This document shows positions 1-9,257 of a stretch of 64,000 bases of DNA, piece after piece. Each line of letters starts with the position of its first letter. Position 1 is the stretch's first letter. The position numbers were made by a program, and so were the translations under genes. This DNA is from Zhihengliuella sp. ISTPL4. GTDB lineage: Bacteria > Actinomycetota > Actinomycetes > Actinomycetales > Microbacteriaceae. The notes beneath the pieces are model-generated. The model was not told where the DNA came from. It did not search any database and saw nothing but the letters and a program-made list of their open reading frames with translations. The stretch spans positions 1,116,001 to 1,180,000 of the forward strand of contig NZ_CP025422.1 in NCBI RefSeq assembly GCF_002848265.1, in the 5' to 3' direction.

Positions 1-1133
1 GCGACATCGCTCATGGCGTTCGCCGGAGTCACCGCGTTGTGTCGGGAACGCATGTAGAGCCCGAGGATGATCGCCACCGCGAGGACGGCGTCGATGGCCA
101 CACCCCAGGTGCCGAGCCAGACGACGAGGAGCGCGGCGAGGGCACCGACGCCGCCCGCGGCGGGCAGGGTGAGCAGCCAGCCGACGCCGATGCGGCCGGC
201 GGTCCGCCAGCGGACGGTCGAGCCGCGGCGGCCGAGCCCCGAGCCGATGACGGATCCCGAAGCGACCTGGGTGGTGGAGAGGGCGAAGCCGAGAGCGCTG
301 GACGCGAGGATCGTGGCCGCAGTCGAGCTCTCCGCGGAGAAGCCCTGGGCCGGCTTGACGTCGGTCAGCCCCTTACCCAGCGTACGGATGATGCGCCAGC
401 CGCCGAGGTAGGTGCCGAGGGCGATCGTGAAGGCACAGGCCACGATGACCCAGAGCTCGGGCTCGTGGTGGGCGCCCGACTGCCAACCGATCGTGATCAT
501 CGCGAGGGTGATGACACCCATCGTCTTCTGTGCGTCGTTCGTGCCGTGCGCGAGGGCGACGAGGGACGACGTGAAGATCTGGCCCCAGCGGAAGCCGTCG
601 CGCCCGTCGGGCTTGCCGTCGTAACGGCGGGTGACCGAGTACGCGATCTTCGTCGCGACGAAGGCGATGATGCCGGCGGTGATGGGAGCGATGAGGGCGG
701 GGAGGACGATCTTCGACAGCACGGCGCCGAAGTCTATTCCTCCGAGTCCGGCGCCGACCAGGGTCGCACCGATCAGGCCGCCGAAGAGAGCGTGGGACGA
801 GCTCGATGGCAGGCCGAGCAGCCAGGTCAGCATGTTCCAGGTGATCGCGCCGATGAGTCCGGCGAAGATCAACGCGAGGAACAGCTCGGCCCCCGCGGCG
901 ATGATCGCGTCCTCCTGGATGATTCCGCCGGAGATGGTCTTGGAGACCTCCGTCGACAGGAAGGCGCCGACGAGGTTCAGGAGAGCGGCCAGGAGCACCG
1001 CGGTCTTGGGCTTGAGCGCCCCGGTGGCGATGGGCGTGGCCATCGCGTTCGCGGTGTCGTGAAACCCGTTCGTGAAATCGAAGAAGAGTGCCAGCGCGAT
1101 GACGAGCACGACGATGAGGGCTGCGGTTTCCAC
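1..1133 (-). CDS. pit: PiT-family inorganic phosphate transporter (3' end cut off by window edge)
   Basis: Low-affinity phosphate (metal-phosphate) symporter of the inner membrane. The protein is almost entirely hydrophobic and carries both PiT signature repeats: an N-terminal FTNGFHDTANAMAT segment at about residue 20 and a second LAHGTNDAQKTMG segment near residue 200. The start is taken as the GTG at 1133, giving VETAALIVVL; no ATG lies closer to the first transmembrane segment. The Shine-Dalgarno match is weak. The reading frame is open to base 1, so the C-terminus is missing here. It is transcribed away from the oligopeptidase gene, and the 155-bp divergent spacer holds a candidate promoter and 11-bp-phased repeats resembling PHO boxes. 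The family call is secure; the exact start is less so. Confidence 0.9.
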   Translation of the reverse strand, partial: METAALIVVLVIALALFFDFTNGFHDTANAMATPIATGALKPKTAVLLAALLNLVGAFLSTEVSKTISGGIIQEDAIIAAGAELFLALIFAGLIGAITWNMLTWLLGLPSSSSHALFGGLIGATLVGAGLGGIDFGAVLSKIVLPALIAPITAGIIAFVATKIAYSVTRRYDGKPDGRDGFRWGQIFTSSLVALAHGTNDAQKTMGVITLAMITIGWQSGAHHEPELWVIVACAFTIALGTYLGGWRIIRTLGKGLTDVKPAQGFSAESSTAATILASSALGFALSTTQVASGSVIGSGLGRRGSTVRWRTAGRIGVGWLLTLPAAGGVGALAALLVVWLGTWGVAIDAVLAVAIILGLYMRSRHNAVTPANAMSDV

Positions 1134-1194
1134 CGTTCGCTTTCGGTCTTGAGGAAGAGGGAGGTGTCGACGGGATCGACGTGACGAACGAAGA

Positions 1195-1227
1195 GTTCAC
1201 CGTGGGTTTGACTTCCGTTTACCGGCC
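1195..1227 (+). promoter_or_regulatory. Possible PHO box: three 11-nt direct repeat units
   Basis: Units begin at 1195 (GTTCACCGTGG), 1206 (GTTTGACTTCC) and 1217 (GTTTACCGGCC), exactly 11 nt apart. Streptomyces PhoP sites are tandem 11-nt units starting with a GTTCACC-like heptamer. The first and third units fit, the second is weak. The position beside a phosphate transporter supports the idea. The repeats read on the plus strand, opposite to pit. Confidence 0.35.
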
Positions 1228-1235
1228 CCGGTAAA
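1218..1235. promoter_or_regulatory. Palindrome in the pit / oligopeptidase divergent spacer
   Basis: TTTACCGG-CC-CCGGTAAA is a perfect 8-bp inverted repeat around a 2-bp centre. It overlaps the third PHO-like unit and the likely transcription start of pit, so it could be an operator. No known regulator is recognised. Confidence 0.35.
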
Positions 1236-1263
1236 TCCTGCCACCGTCCCCCGTGCCGGTCAA
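1235..1263 (-). promoter_or_regulatory. Candidate promoter for pit
   Basis: On the minus strand TTGACC (1263-1258) and CAGGAT (1240-1235) are separated by 17 nt, a plausible -35/-10 pair. It would give a 5' leader of about 95 nt. Confidence 0.35.
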
Positions 1264-1276
1264 ACTCGACCTGGGA

Positions 1277-1282
1277 TAGCGT
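1277..1282 (+). promoter_or_regulatory. -10 box, leaderless start of the oligopeptidase gene
   Basis: TAGCGT ends 6 nt before the GTG at 1289. No Shine-Dalgarno sequence is visible, so the mRNA probably begins at the start codon. This decides the start. Confidence 0.6.
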
Positions 1283-1288
1283 GGGACG

Positions 1289-3382
1289 GTGACTGACGCT
1301 CCGATCGCCGCCCGCCGCTCCACCCTCCGCACGCATCACGGTGACACGGTCGACGATCCGTACGAGTGGCTGCGCGCCAAGGAATCCCCCGAGGTCATCG
1401 CGCACCTCGAGGCGGAGAACGCGCACACCGAGGCGGAGACCGCTCACCTGGCCGATCTCCGCGAGACGCTGTTCCAGGAGATCAAGGGGCGGGTGCAGGA
1501 GACCGACCTCTCCGTGCCGACGCGACGCGGAGACTGGTGGTACTACAGCCGTACCAAGGAGGGCGCGCAGTACGGCATCCACTGCCGCGCCGCCGCCGTC
1601 GAGGGCGACTGGACACCCCCGCGTCTCGAGCCGGGGGTCCCCGTGCCCGGCGAGGTCGTGCTGCTGGACGGCAACGTCGAGGCCGAGGGGCACGAGTTCT
1701 TCTCGCTCGGTGCGTTCGACACCTCCGACGACGCGACGAAGCTGCTGTGGTCGACGGACTTCGAGGGCGATGAGTTGTACACGGTCCGCGTGCGGGATCT
1801 GGAGGCCGGGGTCACGCTCGACGATGAGATCCCGAATACCGGGGGCGCGTTCTTCACCCCCGATGGCACCGGCATCCTCTACACGACGCGCGACGACGCC
1901 TGGCGCCCCGACACGCTGTGGTTGCACCGGCTGGGGACCCCGGTGTCGGATGACATCCAGCTCTTCCACGAGCCCGACGAGAAGTACTGGCTCGGCGCCG
2001 GGATCACCCGCAGCCGTCGTTACCTCGTGATCGGCGTGGGCTCCAGCATCACGAGCGAGGAGTACCTCGTCGACCTGTCCGGGGACATCACCGCGGAGCC
2101 GCGCTCGGTGTGGCCGCGGCGGGAGGGCGTGGAGTATTCGCTCGAGCATGCGGTGGTCGACGGTGAAGACCGCCTGCTCATCCTGCACAACGACGACGCC
2201 CTGGACTTCGAGCTCGTGTCGGTCGCCGCGGACGACCCCCAGGGCGAGCGACGCGTCGTCGTCGCTCACGAGCCGGGCCGACGGCTGCTCGGGGTCGACG
2301 CCTTCCGCGACTTCGCCACCGTGGAGTACCGCAGCGAGGGGCTCGAACGCGTCGGGCTGCTGGACTATGCGACCGATGCGGTGGAGGAGCTGCGGTTCGA
2401 CGAGCCCCTCTACTCCGCGGGGGTCAGCGGCAACCCGGAGTGGCACTCCCCCTTCCTGCGCCTCGGCTACACGTCCTTCGTCACGCCGGGGACGGTCTAC
2501 GAGCTCGATCTCGCGACGCGGGACCTCGTGCTCCGCAAGCAGGTGACGGTGCTCGGCGGCTACGACCCCGCCGACTACGGTCAGCGACGGGAATGGGCCA
2601 CCGCGGAGGACGGCACCCGGGTGCCGATCTCCCTCGTCTGGAAGCGCTCGTTCGGGGAACCCGGTGCGGAGTCCCGTCCCGTCCACCTCTACGGCTACGG
2701 GTCCTACGAGCACTCCATCGACCCCGGGTTCTCGGTCGCCCGGCTCTCGGAACTCGACCGCGGGGTCGTCTTCGCCGTCGCGCACGTGCGCGGAGGCGGC
2801 GAGATGGGCCGGCAGTGGTACGAAGAGGGAAAGCTCCTGCACAAGCGGAACACCTTCACCGACTTCGTGGCGTGCGCGCGGCACCTCGTCGCCGAGGGCA
2901 CCACGACGCCGGCCCAGCTCGTCGCGGAGGGCGGCAGCGCCGGGGGTCTGCTGATGGGCGCGGTGGCCAACCTCGCCCCGGAGCTGTTCGCCGGCATCCT
3001 CGCGGGGGTGCCGTTCGTCGACGCACTGACCACGATCCTCGACCCCTCGCTCCCCCTCACCGTCATCGAGTGGGACGAGTGGGGCGATCCGCTGCACGAC
3101 CCCGAGGTGTACGCCTACATGAAGTCGTACACGCCGTACGAGAACGTGCGCGACGGCGTGGAGTACCCGCGGATCCTCGCGGTGACCTCTCTGAACGACA
3201 CCCGGGTGCTCTACGTGGAGCCGGCGAAGTGGGTCGCCCGGCTGCGAGAGGCCGGGGCAAAAGATGTCCTGCTGAAGTGCGAGATGGTCGCGGGGCACGG
3301 CGGGGTGAGCGGGCGCTACAACTCCTGGCGCGAGCGGGCGTTCGAACTCGCGTGGCTCCTCGACACCCTCCACCTCGCCTGA
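1289..3382 (+). CDS. ptrB: S9 family serine peptidase (oligopeptidase B-like)
   Basis: Cytosolic prolyl-oligopeptidase-family enzyme that cuts short peptides, probably after basic residues as in oligopeptidase B. The 697-residue length fits that subfamily. The N-terminal part matches the beta-propeller half, with DPYEWLR and WWYYSRTKEGAQYG motifs; the C-terminal part is the alpha/beta hydrolase. The catalytic triad can be read as Ser550 in GGSAGG, Asp637 in LNDTRV and His670 in GHGG. No signal peptide is present. The GTG start follows a -10 box by 6 nt. It stands alone as a transcription unit; repeat elements begin 10 bp after its stop. Substrate preference is inferred from family resemblance only. 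Confidence 0.88.
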   Translation: MTDAPIAARRSTLRTHHGDTVDDPYEWLRAKESPEVIAHLEAENAHTEAETAHLADLRETLFQEIKGRVQETDLSVPTRRGDWWYYSRTKEGAQYGIHCRAAAVEGDWTPPRLEPGVPVPGEVVLLDGNVEAEGHEFFSLGAFDTSDDATKLLWSTDFEGDELYTVRVRDLEAGVTLDDEIPNTGGAFFTPDGTGILYTTRDDAWRPDTLWLHRLGTPVSDDIQLFHEPDEKYWLGAGITRSRRYLVIGVGSSITSEEYLVDLSGDITAEPRSVWPRREGVEYSLEHAVVDGEDRLLILHNDDALDFELVSVAADDPQGERRVVVAHEPGRRLLGVDAFRDFATVEYRSEGLERVGLLDYATDAVEELRFDEPLYSAGVSGNPEWHSPFLRLGYTSFVTPGTVYELDLATRDLVLRKQVTVLGGYDPADYGQRREWATAEDGTRVPISLVWKRSFGEPGAESRPVHLYGYGSYEHSIDPGFSVARLSELDRGVVFAVAHVRGGGEMGRQWYEEGKLLHKRNTFTDFVACARHLVAEGTTTPAQLVAEGGSAGGLLMGAVANLAPELFAGILAGVPFVDALTTILDPSLPLTVIEWDEWGDPLHDPEVYAYMKSYTPYENVRDGVEYPRILAVTSLNDTRVLYVEPAKWVARLREAGAKDVLLKCEMVAGHGGVSGRYNSWRERAFELAWLLDTLHLA

Positions 3383-3392
3383 CGCACGGCAT

Positions 3393-3455
3393 CAGGCGCT
3401 CGCGCGGCATCAGGCACCTGCGCGCTGTCCTGGCCTGAACCCGCGTGAAGGCCTG
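3393..3455. repeat. CAGGC/GCCTG dyad element, copy A1
   Basis: CAGGC at 3393 and 3411, GCCTG at 3433 and 3451. Each pair is 18 bp apart, and all four positions are symmetric about 3424. Both arms fit CAGGC-N3-CRCG-N6-CAGGC read inward. Confidence 0.85.
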
Positions 3456-3479
3456 TGCTGGCGGGCCGCGACGCCGGCG

Positions 3480-3559
3480 CAGGCTCGCGCGTGGAGTCAG
3501 GCACGCGCGGGGCATCAGGCGCCCCTGACTGTCCTGGCCTGAACTCGCGCGCGGGCCTG
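3480..3559. repeat. CAGGC/GCCTG dyad element, copy A2 with one extra left unit
   Basis: CAGGC at 3480, 3498 and 3516; GCCTG at 3537 and 3555. The symmetric core is 3498-3559, centred at 3528.5. The extra left pentamer keeps the 18-bp period but has no partner on the right. Confidence 0.85.
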
Positions 3560-3667
3560 TGCTCACGACCGAGCACTGCTCCTGCACAGGCGAAGAGTTC
3601 CGGGAAGCGCCTCCCCATCCGCGGTGGCATGGTGAAGCGCGGCAGCGGGAGCCCGCAGGGTGGAGGG

Positions 3668-4531
3668 GTGACACGCATACGGGTGGAGAGCTGGGTCCGG
3701 GAGCAGGGAGGATCCGCGCATTCGTCGCGCGTGCGCGAAGCGGGCTTCAGCGAGTACCAGATGCGTCGGGCGGTGCGGGAAGGGACGCTCGAGCGCGTCC
3801 GACGGTCGTGGCTGCTCGTCCCCGAGGTCGATCCACGGCGCAGGGCCGCAGCATCCGTGGGCGGGAGGGTCACCTGCGTGAGCGCGGCGGCCCTCGCCGG
3901 ATGGTGGGATGTAGGAGCCGCGGAGGTGCACGTCGCCCTCCCCCGCACCGCCTCTCGATTCGATCGCGTCGGCGTCCAGGTGCACTGCGCACAGGGGCCC
4001 GTTCCGGTGCATCCGCGGGCGGCCGTCGATCCCGCCCTAGGCGTCCTCTTCCAGGTCGCGCGATGTCGGCCGTTGATCGAGGCCCGCGCGATCTGGGAAT
4101 CCGCGCTCCGCCACGGGGCCGTGGAACTGGACACCCTCGTACGCGTCCGGTGGCGGTGCGACGCCGCGAACCGCCTGGCACGGACCGTCCGCGGCCGGTC
4201 GGACTCCGGCCCCGAGACCGTCTTCGTGGAACGGATGCGCGCCATCGGGATCGAGGTGCGGCAGCAGGTGTGGGTGGATGGCCATCCGCTCGACGGTGTC
4301 ATCGGAGAGCGCCTCGCCATCCAGATCGACGGCTTCCGCCACCACAGCGCCGCCGGCGACCGGCGACGCGACCTCGCTGCCGATGCCCGGCTCGCACTCC
4401 GCGGCTATACCGTCCTCCGCTTCGACTATCACCACGTCATGGTCGACGACACTCATGTCGAGGACACCGTCCTGACTGCGCTCGCGCAGGGACTCCATCG
4501 CGCAGGCCGTCGCACAACGCGTCGCGGGTAG
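3668..4531 (+). CDS. DUF559/Vsr-like endonuclease-domain protein with AbiEi-type N-terminus
   Basis: Protein of unknown role from a family common in actinobacteria. Residues 8-50 look like the winged-helix region of AbiEi/'type IV toxin-antitoxin' proteins (REQGGSAHSSRVREAGFS). Residues 180-270 look like the DUF559 PD-(D/E)xK nuclease fold, with candidate active-site residues Glu183, Asp209 and the Gln219-Ile-Asp221 strand, then a ...RGYTVLRFDY strand. The frame is open from 3455, but residues before the GTG at 3668 are low-complexity and overlap repeat copy A2, so the 287-residue start is preferred; an in-frame ATG at 3629 is the alternative. No antitoxin partner lies next to it. It is bracketed by two repeat elements on each side. 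Nuclease activity is inferred, not shown. Confidence 0.75.
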   Translation: MTRIRVESWVREQGGSAHSSRVREAGFSEYQMRRAVREGTLERVRRSWLLVPEVDPRRRAAASVGGRVTCVSAAALAGWWDVGAAEVHVALPRTASRFDRVGVQVHCAQGPVPVHPRAAVDPALGVLFQVARCRPLIEARAIWESALRHGAVELDTLVRVRWRCDAANRLARTVRGRSDSGPETVFVERMRAIGIEVRQQVWVDGHPLDGVIGERLAIQIDGFRHHSAAGDRRRDLAADARLALRGYTVLRFDYHHVMVDDTHVEDTVLTALAQGLHRAGRRTTRRG

Positions 4532-4548
4532 CAGACCGAACACAAGCC

Positions 4549-4611
4549 CAGGCACTCGCGCGAGAACAGGCGAGAAAGACAGTGAGACGCCTGAAGCCTC
4601 GCGAGAGCCTG
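4549..4611. repeat. CAGGC/GCCTG dyad element, copy B1
   Basis: CAGGC at 4549 and 4567, GCCTG at 4589 and 4607, symmetric about 4580. Starts 17 bp after the stop of the DUF559 gene. Confidence 0.85.
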
Positions 4612-4633
4612 ACACGGCGTGAGGCCGTGAGAA

Positions 4634-4714
4634 CAGGCGGCCACGCGGACACAGGCCCGCACGAGAATTCAGGCAAGGAAGACAGCAAGATGCCTGAAAC
4701 CACGCGAGAGCCTG
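4634..4714. repeat. CAGGC/GCCTG dyad element, copy B2 with one extra left unit
   Basis: CAGGC at 4634, 4652 and 4670; GCCTG at 4692 and 4710. The core 4652-4714 is symmetric about 4683. It has the same 3+2 arrangement as copy A2 and ends 14 bp before the stop of pfkA, between convergent genes. Confidence 0.85.
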
Positions 4715-4728
4715 ATGCCGCGTGGCGA

Positions 4729-5757
<1,029 letters not shown>

Positions 5758-5932
5758 GCTGCTGCCTTCGGAGGTCGAGGGATGGGGGTGAGGCGACAGT
5801 GCCTGCGATCGACACTAGCGCCCCGGCCCCGCGCGTCGCCATTCGAGAGCGTCGAAAAACGGTGATCTTGACGGCCGTGGTGCGCGATCACGCCGAACTT
5901 CGCGTCGCAGCAGGATCAGGCCTCGGAATCGG

Positions 5933-5956
5933 CGTTAAGAACCCGTGTTCTTGACG
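5933..5956 (-). terminator. Hairpin after the SNF2-helicase gene
   Basis: CGTTAAGAAC and GTTCTTGACG pair over 10 bp (one G-T) with a CCGT loop, 6 nt beyond the helicase stop codon. On the minus strand it is followed by GC-rich sequence rather than a T tract. Confidence 0.6.
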
Positions 5957-5961
5957 GCGCC

Positions 5962-8106
5962 TCAGCGCCCGCCCAGCGCCTCGCGCAGAAGGTGCGTGAG
6001 TGCTGCCAGCTGCACCGACTCGCTCGCCGTCTCCTCCGTCGCCTCGCCGTCCAGGGCGCGGGCCGCGAGGCCCTGCTTCTGGTCGATGAGCTCCGCGATC
6101 TTCGTGTCGATCGTGTGCGCGGCGATGATCCGCCAGGCGGTGACGGGCTCGTCCTGACCGATGCGGTGCACGCGGTCGATGGCCTGCGTCTGCTCGGCCG
6201 CCGTCCACGACAACTCCGCGAGGACGACGTTGGACGCCGCCTGCAGGTTCAGGCCGACACCGGCCGCCGTGAGCGAACACACCGCGATGCCGACCTCCGG
6301 GTCGCCGTTGAAGTCGTCGATGGCCTGCTGCCTGGCCGTGTTCGTCTGGTCGCCGCGAATCGAGACCGCGCGGATCCCGGCTGCGGCGAAGTGCGCCTCC
6401 GCCTGATCCATGACGTCGATGTGCTTCGCGAAGAACACGACCTTGCCCACGGACCGCTGCAGCTGCGCGGCGTAGTCCGCCGCGAGAAGGGCCTTCGCCT
6501 GACCGATGCGGCGCACCATGGTGAAGACGTTGTCTCCGCCGGTGCCGGCCGCCTTCGACTCCTCGAGTTCGTTCTGCGCCACGAGCCGGACGATGTCGTC
6601 GTCGATCTCTCCTGGCGCGAGACCGCGGTCGCCGCGCGCCTCGATGATGCGACGGTAACGGGCGGCCAGCCGCTCCCCCAGCTCGCGCTCGGCCTGGCGG
6701 ATGCTGCGGCCGAACTCGTCGTCGAGCTGCACCGGCAGATCGGCGATCAGCTTGTCCGGCAGGTCGGCGGCGACATCCTTCTTCTTGCGTCGCACGATGC
6801 CCATCGAGATCACCGCTTCGCGAGCCTCCGGGTAGAAGGCCTTGTCCGCGGGCGTGAGCCCCGTCGCGTCGAGCTTCTCCATGAGCTGGGGTCCGGGCTT
6901 CTCGCCGTTCGTCCAGCCGAGGAAACGCCAGATGGCGTCGAAGTCCTCGACGTCGTTGATGAGCGGGGTGCCGGTGAGGGCGAGCATGAGCGGATCATGA
7001 CCTGGCGTGCGCTCGCGCACCTGCGCCGCGAGCGAGAGAACGTTCTGCGAGCGCTGCGACGAGAGGTTCTTGATGAAGTGCGCCTCGTCGACGACCATGC
7101 CGCGCAGGCCGATCGATGCGAGCCAGGACATGTGACGGTCGAGGATCTCGTAGTTGACGATGAACACATCGGCGAAGGCGTCGATGTCGTCGCCGTCCCC
7201 CTGGATGACCGTCGCACGACGCTGCGGCGTCCAGCGCTCGACCTCGCGGGCCCAGTTCATCTTGACGACGTTGGGCACGACGACGAGCAGCGGGTAGGCA
7301 CCGGCGACGGAGGCCGCGAGCACCGACTGCGCCGTCTTGCCGAGGCCCGGCTCGTCGGCGAGCAGGAAGCTGCGGTGCCCGGCGCGCACAGCCTCGAGGA
7401 AGCGCGACTGGTGCACCATGATCTCGCGGCCCTTGGGCGAGATGTGGTCGAACTCCGGGGCCGGCGGAAGCTCCATCGATGCCGCGGCACCACCCGCGCC
7501 GGTCTCGAACGCCTTGTACAGCGGCCCCATGAGCTCCCAGCCGTCGAGGCGGCGGCGCGGCGTGCTGGCCGGACGCGGGGTCAGGTCGGGCGCGAGGAAC
7601 GGATTGGCCAGCTGACGGGCCTCCACCGAGGGCGGGGTGACCTGCCGCTCGGCGATCGCCGCCGGCACCACCGACACCTGCACGGGCGCGGGGTCGGCGA
7701 TGATGAGCTCCTCGGGCGGGAGCTCGGCCCCCGACTCGAGCAACCAGTCGCGCCGCATCCGCTTGGCGACGGGCGAGGTGGCCTGGTCGGCCTCGAGCAG
7801 CTGGATGAGCGAGGTGTCGCGCGCGGCCGTCTTCGCGAGGATCGTCGCGACGCCGTCGAGCCGCTTGAGCAACTCGGCGCGGGCCGCGTCGGTGATCTCC
7901 GTGTCGGCCTTCACCCTGGCGCGTTCCTCGCGCACGAGGAACGCGATCACCTGGAACTTCGTGCGGTTCGTGGGACCCAGCTTGCCGCGCTGGGACTTCG
8001 CCTCGATCTCGCGCACCTTGCGCGCGAGGATCGGGATGAGGGGTGCCTCGTCGTCACGACGGGACGTCTTCTTGCGCCGCGGGGCGGCGGTTGCCGTGGT
8101 CGGCAT
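5962..8106 (-). CDS. SNF2-family DEAD/DEAH-box helicase (Swi2/Snf2 ATPase)
   Basis: ATP-driven double-stranded DNA translocase of the Snf2 group; its biological target is unknown. Of 714 residues, the first ~230 are charged and have no domain I recognise. The ATPase core follows: Walker A in ADEPGLGKT with Lys257, the DEAH box at 340-343, and a C-terminal helicase lobe ending in RVHRIGQDEPV, the Snf2 motif VI. A strong AGGAGGAG Shine-Dalgarno precedes the ATG at 8106. It is a single gene followed by a hairpin. Bacterial relatives are often linked to DNA repair or to RNA polymerase recycling (RapA), but it lacks the recognisable RapA N-terminal domains and no neighbour points to a pathway. Confidence 0.85.
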   Translation of the reverse strand: MPTTATAAPRRKKTSRRDDEAPLIPILARKVREIEAKSQRGKLGPTNRTKFQVIAFLVREERARVKADTEITDAARAELLKRLDGVATILAKTAARDTSLIQLLEADQATSPVAKRMRRDWLLESGAELPPEELIIADPAPVQVSVVPAAIAERQVTPPSVEARQLANPFLAPDLTPRPASTPRRRLDGWELMGPLYKAFETGAGGAAASMELPPAPEFDHISPKGREIMVHQSRFLEAVRAGHRSFLLADEPGLGKTAQSVLAASVAGAYPLLVVVPNVVKMNWAREVERWTPQRRATVIQGDGDDIDAFADVFIVNYEILDRHMSWLASIGLRGMVVDEAHFIKNLSSQRSQNVLSLAAQVRERTPGHDPLMLALTGTPLINDVEDFDAIWRFLGWTNGEKPGPQLMEKLDATGLTPADKAFYPEAREAVISMGIVRRKKKDVAADLPDKLIADLPVQLDDEFGRSIRQAERELGERLAARYRRIIEARGDRGLAPGEIDDDIVRLVAQNELEESKAAGTGGDNVFTMVRRIGQAKALLAADYAAQLQRSVGKVVFFAKHIDVMDQAEAHFAAAGIRAVSIRGDQTNTARQQAIDDFNGDPEVGIAVCSLTAAGVGLNLQAASNVVLAELSWTAAEQTQAIDRVHRIGQDEPVTAWRIIAAHTIDTKIAELIDQKQGLAARALDGEATEETASESVQLAALTHLLREALGGR

Positions 8107-8258
8107 GCTCCTCCTGAGCCTGAAGGGCTCCGGCGCCCCAGGGAGCCGTGAGCCGTTCTCGTCGTCCGCGTGTGGCGTGAGCCAGGACCGTGCGGACTGT
8201 GGATCGGTTTTCCCTCCGGAGCACGCGACACGTGCGGGACCGGCGGGAGCCTGACCCC

Positions 8259-8264
8259 ATTCTA
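8259..8264 (-). promoter_or_regulatory. Candidate -10 for the SNF2-helicase gene
   Basis: TAGAAT on the minus strand in the 200-bp gap between ribF and the helicase gene. It would give a leader of about 145 nt; no convincing -35 is seen. The rest of this gap shows nothing else I can name. Confidence 0.3.
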
Positions 8265-8306
8265 TGTCATGCCACCCGCCTGCCGCGGAATCACGGCGCC
8301 GTCGTG

Positions 8307-9257
8307 TTACGCGAGCGCGTCCAGGATCGCGGCGGCCTGCGTGACATCAGCGGCCATCTGCGTCATCAGCTTCTCGATGCCCTCGAAAGCGACCATGCCG
8401 CGCAACCGCTCCACGAACTCGACCGTCACGTCGTGACCGTAGAGGTCCAGCCCCGTCTCCCCCAGCACATGCGCCTCGACCTGACGCACGAGCACATCGT
8501 CGAAAGTCGGGTTGGTGCCCACGGAGATCGCCGAGGGGTGCCGGATGCCGGTGTCGTGGTCGACGAGCCAGCCGGCGTAGACGCCGTCGGCCGGTACGAA
8601 CGCATCGACGATCGTGGAGAGGTTCGCGGTCGGGAAGCCGAGCTCGCGTCCCCGCTTCAGGCCGTGGACGACAACACCGCGGACGTCCGGATAGCGTCCG
8701 AGGGCGCGCGCTGCTTCGGAGACGTCGCCCGCCATGAGGAGCTCGCGGATCCAGCTCGACGACACCCTCCGACTCGACCCCGGCAGGTAGACGTCGTCGA
8801 CGACCTCGACGGTGAACCCGTATCGGGGCCCGAGTTCGCGCAGCAGTTCGGGTGTTCCGGCACCGCGGTGCCCGAACCGGAAGTCGGCGCCGACGAGCAC
8901 CGTGGACACCTGCAGGGCACCGACGAGGATGTCGACGACGAAGTCCTCCGCACTGCGAGCGGCGAGCGTCTCGTCGAACGCGAGCACCAGCGTCGCGTCG
9001 AGCCCGAGCTCGCCGAGGAGTTCGAGCTTCCGGTCGACGGTGACGACGTTCTCGGGGCAGCGGTCGGGACGGATCACCGCCAGCGGGTTGCGGTCGAAGG
9101 TCACCGCGACGGCCCGGCTCCCGGACGCCGCCGCGGCCTCGTTCAGACGCCGGATGACCGCGCGATGCCCTTCGTGCACACCATCGAACTTGCCGATGGC
9201 GACGGCACTCGGGCCGTACCCCTCCGGCACCTCATCCGGGCTGCGGAAGACGATCAC
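8307..9257 (-). CDS. ribF: Bifunctional riboflavin kinase / FAD synthetase
   Basis: Phosphorylates riboflavin to FMN, then adenylylates FMN to FAD. The N-terminal nucleotidyltransferase domain is marked by GKFDGVHEGH at residues 22-31; the C-terminal kinase domain by GRELGFPTANLS near residue 210. The GTG start at 9257 gives VIVFRSPDEVPEG and 316 residues, the usual size; longer in-frame starts add only a low-complexity Arg/Pro extension. This GTG overlaps the stop of the upstream membrane gene (stop at 9254), so the two are translationally coupled. TruB-RibF linkage is typical; here two membrane genes lie between them. Confidence 0.93.
   Translation of the reverse strand: MIVFRSPDEVPEGYGPSAVAIGKFDGVHEGHRAVIRRLNEAAAASGSRAVAVTFDRNPLAVIRPDRCPENVVTVDRKLELLGELGLDATLVLAFDETLAARSAEDFVVDILVGALQVSTVLVGADFRFGHRGAGTPELLRELGPRYGFTVEVVDDVYLPGSSRRVSSSWIRELLMAGDVSEAARALGRYPDVRGVVVHGLKRGRELGFPTANLSTIVDAFVPADGVYAGWLVDHDTGIRHPSAISVGTNPTFDDVLVRQVEAHVLGETGLDLYGHDVTVEFVERLRGMVAFEGIEKLMTQMAADVTQAAAILDALA

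Noticed and set aside
977..3373. Long minus-strand open frame opposite the S9 peptidase gene
   Set aside because: Shadow of the peptidase gene; its composition follows the complement of that gene's codons and it shows no domain.
3393..3559. Rho-independent terminators
   Set aside because: The arms pair only in short blocks with a 16-17 nt loop and no T tract, unlike the clear terminators at 42661 and 44420.
3393..4714. CRISPR array
   Set aside because: The 18-bp pitch is far too short, only a pentamer plus tetramer is conserved rather than a 25-40 bp repeat, orientation flips in the middle, and no cas gene is near.
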